Source: an uncultured Fusibacter sp. (lineage in GTDB: Bacteria > Bacillota > Clostridia > Peptostreptococcales > Acidaminobacteraceae). From it: a DNA stretch of 10,578 bases. Made by a program: the position numbers and the translations under genes. Location: positions 1-10,578 of the forward strand of contig CALFXQ010000350.1 of assembly GCA_937958285.1 (NCBI GenBank), written 5' to 3'. Within the stretch, counting starts at the first letter, position 1, and each line of letters starts with the position of its first letter. The notes under the pieces are model-generated. The model was not told the origin of the DNA and made no database searches. It saw only the letters and a program-made list of their open reading frames with translations. Of this stretch, positions 6,097 through 10,578 are shown piece by piece.

Positions 6097-6339
6097 CTAC
6101 TCTTCGCCTTCGTCTTTTTTATTTAAAAAGTTAACGGGACGCGTTGGAATGATAGTAGAAATAGCGTGCTTATATATCATTTGCTGTTTGCCATCGCTGT
6201 CGATGACCAATGTGTATGGATCGAAGCCCTTTACAAGGCCTTTTATTTGATAACCACTAACTAGAAAAACGGTAATCTGAACATGTTCTTTGCGTACTTG
6301 ATTTAAAAATACGTATTGCAAATTCACAGCTGTTTTCAT
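6097..6339 (-). CDS. hfq: Hfq RNA chaperone (Sm-like)
   Basis: This 80-residue protein forms the Sm-like ring that binds small RNAs and A-rich mRNA segments. Sm1 is at about 20-46 (ITVFLVSGYQIKGLVKGFD) and Sm2 at 52-64 with the diagnostic YKHAIS (56-61). The rim patch reads VRKEH (15-19). The C-terminus is short and acidic (KKDEGEE), a feature seen in several Hfq tails. The ATG at 6339 is chosen because AGGAGG sits 5 nt before it; an ATG 15 nt upstream lies before that ribosome site. The family's NLQDxF is here NLQYVF, so the Asp that normally follows the proximal-face Gln is Tyr9. The gene follows miaA by 36 nt, an arrangement shared widely across bacteria. Confidence 0.97.
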   Translation of the reverse strand: MKTAVNLQYVFLNQVRKEHVQITVFLVSGYQIKGLVKGFDPYTLVIDSDGKQQMIYKHAISTIIPTRPVNFLNKKDEGEE

Positions 6340-6375
6340 AATACCCTCCTGCATCCTCTAATTTTTGAACGATTG

Positions 6376-7344
6376 TTATGTTCTCTGTTGATCTGGCGGG
6401 TTTAAGTTGCCGGAGCAACCTTGCCTTTGCTCTATCTCTTTTATTATAGCATCAAACTGGTCAATTGCGAGAGGGATTTCACTTAAATTTATCCAAATTG
6501 CGTGGTTATATCGTCTAAACCAGGTCAGCTGTCTCTTGGCATAGCGCCGCGTGTTTTGTTTTAGCAGTTCAACCATTGTGTTATAGTCGTATGCACCAAC
6601 AAGATACCCGATTACTTCTTTATAACCAATGCCCTTCATGGACTGATCGTCCGATGTAAGGCCCAGTGCCATCAGCGCTTTGACTTCTTCTACAAGTCCA
6701 AGTTGCAGCATGATATCGACTCTCTGGTTGATCCGCTCATATAGCTCTTCTCGGTGGCGGGTCAACACCACGAGTATGGGGGTATATGCTGTTTCAGGCA
6801 GAGGATCTGTGGCAAAGTCCTTGTGCCCTTGGCCGCTTAAGGCAATTTCTAGGGCCCTAAGCACTTTATGCACGTTGTTGGGGTGAATTTTCTTTGCAGC
6901 TTCTGGAGAGAGCACTTTTAGTTCACTGTAAAGTGCCTCAAGTCCCTCCGACTCTATGCGCGCTTGCAGTGTATGGCGCAGGGCTAGATCGGGCTTTGCG
7001 CTGCTAAAATCCATCTTGTACAGCAAGCTATTCACATATAGTCCAGTGCCACCAGTTATAAGGGGCATTTTACTTTGCTCATGAAGTCTAGAGATTTCAG
7101 CTCTTGCTGCCATGGCGTAATCTGAGACCGAGTACTTTTCGGTGGGTGCAACAAAATCCATTAAATGATGGGGAACCCCTTGCATCTCTTGGACGCTGGG
7201 CTTTGCAGACCCGATGGCCATTTGTCGATAGATTTGCATGGAATCACACGAAATGATTTCAGTGCAATAGTGTTTGGCCAACTGTACGGAAAGGTCTGTT
7301 TTGCCTACCGCTGTAGGCCCTGCAATAATGACCACATGCTTCAT
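6376..7344 (-). CDS. miaA: MiaA, tRNA dimethylallyltransferase
   Basis: MiaA transfers a dimethylallyl group from DMAPP to N6 of A37 in tRNAs that read UNN codons, the first step toward (ms2)i6A. This 322-residue protein has the P-loop GPTAVGKT (9-16), CDSMQIYRQM (33-42) with the conserved Asp34, HHLMDF (59-64), TGGTGLYV (97-104) and the C-terminal TRRYAKRQLTWFRR (265-278), all typical of the family. I start it at the ATG at 7344, which has AGGAG 5 nt upstream. A GTG eight codons earlier has no ribosome site and would place it in front of the P-loop leader normally seen. It lies 47 nt after mutL and 36 nt before hfq in a likely four-gene transcript. A 12-bp direct repeat sits in the gap to mutL. 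Confidence 0.97.
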   Translation of the reverse strand: MKHVVIIAGPTAVGKTDLSVQLAKHYCTEIISCDSMQIYRQMAIGSAKPSVQEMQGVPHHLMDFVAPTEKYSVSDYAMAARAEISRLHEQSKMPLITGGTGLYVNSLLYKMDFSSAKPDLALRHTLQARIESEGLEALYSELKVLSPEAAKKIHPNNVHKVLRALEIALSGQGHKDFATDPLPETAYTPILVVLTRHREELYERINQRVDIMLQLGLVEEVKALMALGLTSDDQSMKGIGYKEVIGYLVGAYDYNTMVELLKQNTRRYAKRQLTWFRRYNHAIWINLSEIPLAIDQFDAIIKEIEQRQGCSGNLNPPDQQRT

Positions 7345-7371
7345 TGTATCTCCTAATGTTAAAGGCACGAT

Positions 7372-7402
7372 GCTAAGTGCGCAGCACGGGGCTAAGTGCG
7401 CA
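7372..7402. repeat. 12-bp direct repeat with 19-bp period at the mutL 3' end
   Basis: GCTAAGTGCGCA occurs at 7372-7383 and again at 7391-7402. The right copy contains the last codons and stop of mutL, and the left copy lies in the mutL-miaA gap. It looks like a partial tandem duplication of the mutL tail. The copies are out of frame with each other, and no gene is altered. Confidence 0.85.
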
Positions 7403-9260
7403 TAAATCTCTTTTCAATTTCACTTTGGCTGAGTTCGATCATTATCGGTCTACCATGAGGGCATGTATAGGGATTTTCTAGGCCCTTAAGGGACGTAAGT
7501 AGCGATTCGATTTCCCTTGTTGTGAGGGCATGGTTGGCCTTGATAGCGGCCTTACAAGATTGGCGAATCACATCTTCTATAAATTTTTCTTCTAAGCTGT
7601 CTTCTTTGTATGCGTGAAAGGCGTCGAGCATGAGTGTAATGGCCTGTTGATTCATGGGTTCGCCGTGAATGAGGGGCACTGAGCGTATTACCCAATCTTT
7701 TTCACCAAACCTGTCGATGGTGACCCCTAGGTTTTCGAGCCACTGGGTTGCTTGTTCTTGCATGGCTTGATAGGCAAAGTCGCCTGTGTAAATAAAGGGT
7801 ATTAACAGCATTTGACTTTGTACCTGGTGGGCTTTAAAGCCCGATAGAAATGACTCAAATAGGATGCGCTCATGGGCGGCGTGTTGGTCGATTAAATAAC
7901 CGCAACCTGCGCGCTCGCAGACGATATAGGTGTTAAAGAGTTGCCCTACAATTCTCAAGTCGTCGTATGCGGTGTGTTTGTCGACGGTATCTACTTGAAT
8001 GGCAATCTGTTCAACTGCCGTCTTTACCTGTGCTTCTGCGGCGAAGAAGGCCAAAATTTCGTTGGTGATTTGCCGATTGGGCTGCTCGGGTTGTTGAGGG
8101 GCAAGGGACTTTAAAGCGGCAACGGGTTCGTGATGAGTCTTTGGCCTAGCCTCTTGGTATGTGTACTGGGATGAGACAGTGACAGCAGGTGCAGCGACGG
8201 GTGTAGTGACGGGTGTAGTGACGGGAGTAGTGACCGGTGTAGTAGCGGGAGCTTTTGGCACAAGGTCCACCGACATTAGGCGATTTTTTACTGCAGCGAA
8301 GATAAAGCCCTCGATTGCCACCACGTCTTTAAAGCGCACCTCTGTTTTAGAGGGGTGAATATTTACATCTACTTGATCGTAGGGCAGCGTGAGGTGTAGG
8401 GCATAGGCTGGAAATTGACCGATGGTCATAAGTCCCTTATAGCAATTAAACACAGTTTTTTGAAGGGCTTCTGATTTCACATAACGTCCATTCACAAAAA
8501 ACATTTGATAATTGCGATTACCCCGGGTGTAGCTTGGTTTGGCGATCAATCCCGATAAGCTGTAAGCCTCTGCTTGTTCTTCTACGGGAATCAAATGATC
8601 TACAATAGATCTGCCATAAATGGCGAGAAGGCCATTGACCAGCTTGTTGCGTCCGTCAGTTCGGTAAAGCTCACGACCCTCAACCATTAAGGTCACTCCA
8701 ATATCGGGGTGCGACAGTGCCAACTTATTGACTAAGTCAACAATGCTCGTTTGCTCTGCTTGATTTGATTTTAAAAACTTAAAGCGCACTGGGGTATTGT
8801 AGAAAAGATCCCTGACGATCATCGTGGTTCCCCGGTTGGTGCCAATGGGTTCGAATTCGCTGAGTATACCCCCATTGACAGACACGCGCGTTCCCGAATC
8901 TGCGTCCTCTGTTTTTGTAATGCACTCAATGCGGCTCACAGAGGCAATACTCGCCAGTGCTTCACCTCTAAAGCCCAAAGTGGAAATGCGATATATATCT
9001 TCTACAGAATCTATTTTTGATGTGGCATGGCGCTCGAAGGCCAAAAGCAAATCCTCTTTTGAGATGCCCTTGCCATTGTCGCTCACCCGAATAAGGGACT
9101 TTCCCGCCTCTTTTATTTCGACGGTTATTTGAGTGGCGTCCGCATCTACAGCGTTTTCTATAAGTTCTTTAACGACTGCAGCTGGCCGCTCTACTACCTC
9201 GCCTGCAGCGATTTTATTTGCAATAAGTGGATCGAGCCGCTTAATGGTCACCGTGTTCAT
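7392..9260 (-). CDS. mutL: MutL mismatch-repair endonuclease
   Basis: MutL couples mismatch-bound MutS to strand nicking. This 622-residue protein is close in length to Bacillus MutL (about 627). The GHKL ATPase domain (1-330) shows AGEVVERPAAVVKELIENAVDA (begins at 19), DNGKGI (61-66), ATSKI (79-83) and GFRGEAL (96-102). The C-terminal endonuclease domain (about 430-622) has the metal motif DQHAAHERILFE (458-469, DQHA-X2-E-X4-E), SCKAAIKA (568-575) and CPHGRP (600-605). It is therefore a nicking MutL, as expected where MutH is absent. QMLLIP (483-488) resembles the sliding-clamp-binding motif. The linker carries tandem TTPV repeats (about 340-356). The start overlaps mutS by 20 nt, with AAGGAG 10 nt upstream. 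Confidence 0.98.
   Translation of the reverse strand: MNTVTIKRLDPLIANKIAAGEVVERPAAVVKELIENAVDADATQITVEIKEAGKSLIRVSDNGKGISKEDLLLAFERHATSKIDSVEDIYRISTLGFRGEALASIASVSRIECITKTEDADSGTRVSVNGGILSEFEPIGTNRGTTMIVRDLFYNTPVRFKFLKSNQAEQTSIVDLVNKLALSHPDIGVTLMVEGRELYRTDGRNKLVNGLLAIYGRSIVDHLIPVEEQAEAYSLSGLIAKPSYTRGNRNYQMFFVNGRYVKSEALQKTVFNCYKGLMTIGQFPAYALHLTLPYDQVDVNIHPSKTEVRFKDVVAIEGFIFAAVKNRLMSVDLVPKAPATTPVTTPVTTPVTTPVAAPAVTVSSQYTYQEARPKTHHEPVAALKSLAPQQPEQPNRQITNEILAFFAAEAQVKTAVEQIAIQVDTVDKHTAYDDLRIVGQLFNTYIVCERAGCGYLIDQHAAHERILFESFLSGFKAHQVQSQMLLIPFIYTGDFAYQAMQEQATQWLENLGVTIDRFGEKDWVIRSVPLIHGEPMNQQAITLMLDAFHAYKEDSLEEKFIEDVIRQSCKAAIKANHALTTREIESLLTSLKGLENPYTCPHGRPIMIELSQSEIEKRFMRT
8189..8248. repeat. Five 12-bp tandem repeats in the mutL linker
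   Basis: Five adjoining 12-bp units fill this stretch. Two are identical (GTGTAGTGACGG at 8201-8212 and 8213-8224); the other three differ at one to three positions. On the minus strand they encode a run of TTPV units in the flexible MutL linker. A 12-bp unit keeps the frame when copies are gained or lost. Confidence 0.9.
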
Positions 9261-10578
9261 GTATTTGCTGCTCCTTTATGGTTTTTGCAGCCTCTACCAA
9301 GGCGTTGAGTTGCATCATAGCCGTAATGGGCGTCATCATATTGAGATCGAGCGCTATAAGGTCGTCCACGAGTGCCAAGCTCCCTGCTAATGTGGGGCTT
9401 AGCGTTGTGGCTGGCATGCTCGTAGGCGTTTTAGAGCTCTGAGCAGGTGCTGGGCTCTTGGCGATATCGCTGGCCTCAAGGGCTTTTAGCAGACGCGTAG
9501 CACGCTCTAGCACGCCCTTTGGCACGCCCGCCAAACGCGCCACCTGTATGCCAAAACTTTGACTCGCGCCGCCGCGCTCAATGCGCCTGAGAAATACAAT
9601 GCGCTCGCCCTCTTCGCGCACAGAAATGCGGAAGTTGCGCACCCCCTTCACCTTGCCCTCGAGCTCGGTGAGCTCGTGGTAATGGGTGGCGAAGATGCTC
9701 TTGGCCCCCACAGCGTGACTCAGATACTCCACCGTAGACCAGGCAATGCTAAGGCCATCGTAGGTGGCCGTGCCTCTGCCAATTTCATCGAGGATTATAA
9801 GGCTTTTATCTGTGGCGTGATTGAGAATATTGGCCAGCTCGTTCATCTCCACCATAAAGGTAGACTGTCCAGAAAAAAGGTCGTCCGATGCGCCAACACG
9901 GGTAAAGACCCTGTCCACCAGGCCAATGGTCGCCGATTGAGCAGGTACAAAGCAGCCAATTTGCGCCATGAGTACAATCAGCGCTACCTGCCTAAGGTAA
10001 GTGGATTTACCAGCCATATTGGGCCCAGTTACAATATAGATTTGATGGCCATCGTTGTCTAGTATCGCATCGTTGGGCACAAAGCCTTCGTCCGCGCCAA
10101 TACGCTCCACCACAGGGTGACGGCCCCCTAGTATCTCTATAACACTCTGATCGTTGAGCACCGGAGGTGTATACCCATTATGGGCACTGACCTCTGAAAA
10201 GCTTGCCAGCACGTCGAGACGCGCCAGCAAGTCCGCCATGGTGCGAAGTCTCGCCCCTGCCTCAACCACATGCTGCCTTAAATCGGCAAACAGCTCGTAC
10301 TCTAACTTGTTTACCCGCTCTTCAGCGCCCAAAATGCGGTCTTCAATCTCCTTGAGCTTTGGAAACATGTATCGTTCACAATTGGCAAGGGTTTGCTTTC
10401 TAATATAGTCGTCGGGAGCCATTTTTACACTGCCCTTAGAAATCTCTATATAATAGCCAAAGACCTTGTTAAAACCAATTTTTAGATTCTTAATACCCGT
10501 GCGCTGACGCTCTTCTTCCTCAATGGCCAGCAGCCACTCTTTACCGTGGCGTATAATGTGTCTAAGGGCATCTAGTTC
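9241..10578 (-). CDS. mutS: MutS mismatch-recognition ATPase, C-terminal 445 residues (5' end outside the window)
   Basis: MutS finds base mismatches and recruits MutL. The frame is open to the window edge and already reads conserved MutS sequence there (RTGIKNLKIGFNKVFGYYIE, beginning at visible residue 26). An internal Met at 10422 is therefore not the start. About half of a normal MutS is present: part of the clamp/core and the whole ABC ATPase. Motifs by visible residue are Walker A TGPNMAGKST (184-193), the DLFSGQSTFMVEMNE signature region (233-247), Walker B LIILDEIGRGTAT (260-272) and the FATHYHEL histidine loop. GRGTAT replaces the commoner bacterial GRGTST. A Pro/Ser/Thr linker and a short C-terminal helical segment (TPITAMMQLNALVEAAKTI) end the protein. 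It is the most GC-rich part of the window and overlaps mutL by 20 nt. Confidence 0.98.
   Translation of the reverse strand, partial: ELDALRHIIRHGKEWLLAIEEEERQRTGIKNLKIGFNKVFGYYIEISKGSVKMAPDDYIRKQTLANCERYMFPKLKEIEDRILGAEERVNKLEYELFADLRQHVVEAGARLRTMADLLARLDVLASFSEVSAHNGYTPPVLNDQSVIEILGGRHPVVERIGADEGFVPNDAILDNDGHQIYIVTGPNMAGKSTYLRQVALIVLMAQIGCFVPAQSATIGLVDRVFTRVGASDDLFSGQSTFMVEMNELANILNHATDKSLIILDEIGRGTATYDGLSIAWSTVEYLSHAVGAKSIFATHYHELTELEGKVKGVRNFRISVREEGERIVFLRRIERGGASQSFGIQVARLAGVPKGVLERATRLLKALEASDIAKSPAPAQSSKTPTSMPATTLSPTLAGSLALVDDLIALDLNMMTPITAMMQLNALVEAAKTIKEQQIHEHGDH

Noticed and set aside
6366..6379. Possible LexA box (GAAC-GATT-GTTA) between miaA and hfq
   Set aside because: The right half-site is imperfect, the flanks do not match the extended consensus, it overlaps the miaA stop, and no promoter was recognised beside it. 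Probably chance.
7345..7368. Longer miaA starting at GTG (7366-7368)
   Set aside because: No ribosome site precedes the GTG, while AGGAG sits 5 nt before the ATG at 7344, which gives the usual short leader before the P-loop.
9559..10062. 167-codon open frame on the plus strand inside mutS
   Set aside because: It is a shadow of the strongly conserved mutS coding strand, lacks recognisable domains, and is explained by the codon and base bias of mutS. The other plus-strand frames inside mutL, miaA and the PLP-enzyme gene are rejected for the same reason.
10420..10422. Met codon as the start of mutS
   Set aside because: Conserved MutS sequence continues in frame upstream to the window edge, so this Met is internal.

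Overview
The window looks like chromosomal DNA of a low-to-moderate GC Firmicute, most likely a member of the Clostridia. The signs are the run mutS-mutL-miaA-hfq followed by a methionine-gamma-lyase-like gene with lexA nearby, a Bacillus-type LexA with GAAC-N4-GTTC operators, strong AGGAGG ribosome sites, a divergent yneA-type division inhibitor, and a MutL of the MutH-independent endonuclease type. No mobile element, CRISPR array, rRNA or tRNA is visible, and no stretch over 300 bases lacks a gene. The species is not identified.

Left edge (1-1254). The first 32 codons of a membrane acyltransferase-like gene run leftward off the window. A LysR-type regulator is transcribed the other way. The 157 bp between them hold a TATAAT box for the leftward gene and two related dyad motifs. 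One dyad is a perfect 11+3+11 inverted repeat with a T-N11-A core, centred about 64 bp upstream of the inferred start site, where LysR proteins classically bind.

SOS locus (1222-2979). A leftward operon encodes a YneA-like LysM division inhibitor and, overlapping it by 11 nt, an HD-domain phosphohydrolase of unknown substrate. lexA runs rightward. The shared 148 bp region carries three LexA boxes at 30-31 bp spacing and a near-consensus promoter for each side. The HD gene ends inside its own terminator hairpin. lexA ends in an 18-bp hairpin shared with the convergent gene.

Middle (2978-5977, minus strand). An apparent operon encodes a PLP enzyme of the methionine gamma-lyase/'aluminium resistance' family, a B3/B4 (PheRS-editing-like) protein whose start overlaps it by 17 nt, and an unrecognised single-pass membrane protein.

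Right (6049-10578, minus strand). mutS (5' end outside the window), mutL (20 nt overlap), miaA and hfq form a compact operon closed by a clear intrinsic terminator. MutS recognises mismatches and MutL nicks the strand. MiaA prenylates tRNA A37, and Hfq is an RNA chaperone. The MutL linker contains five 12-bp tandem repeats, and a small 19-bp-period duplication lies at the mutL-miaA junction. Starts for hfq, miaA and the HD gene were set inside longer open frames because of well-placed ribosome sites; mutS was extended to the window edge because conserved MutS sequence continues there.
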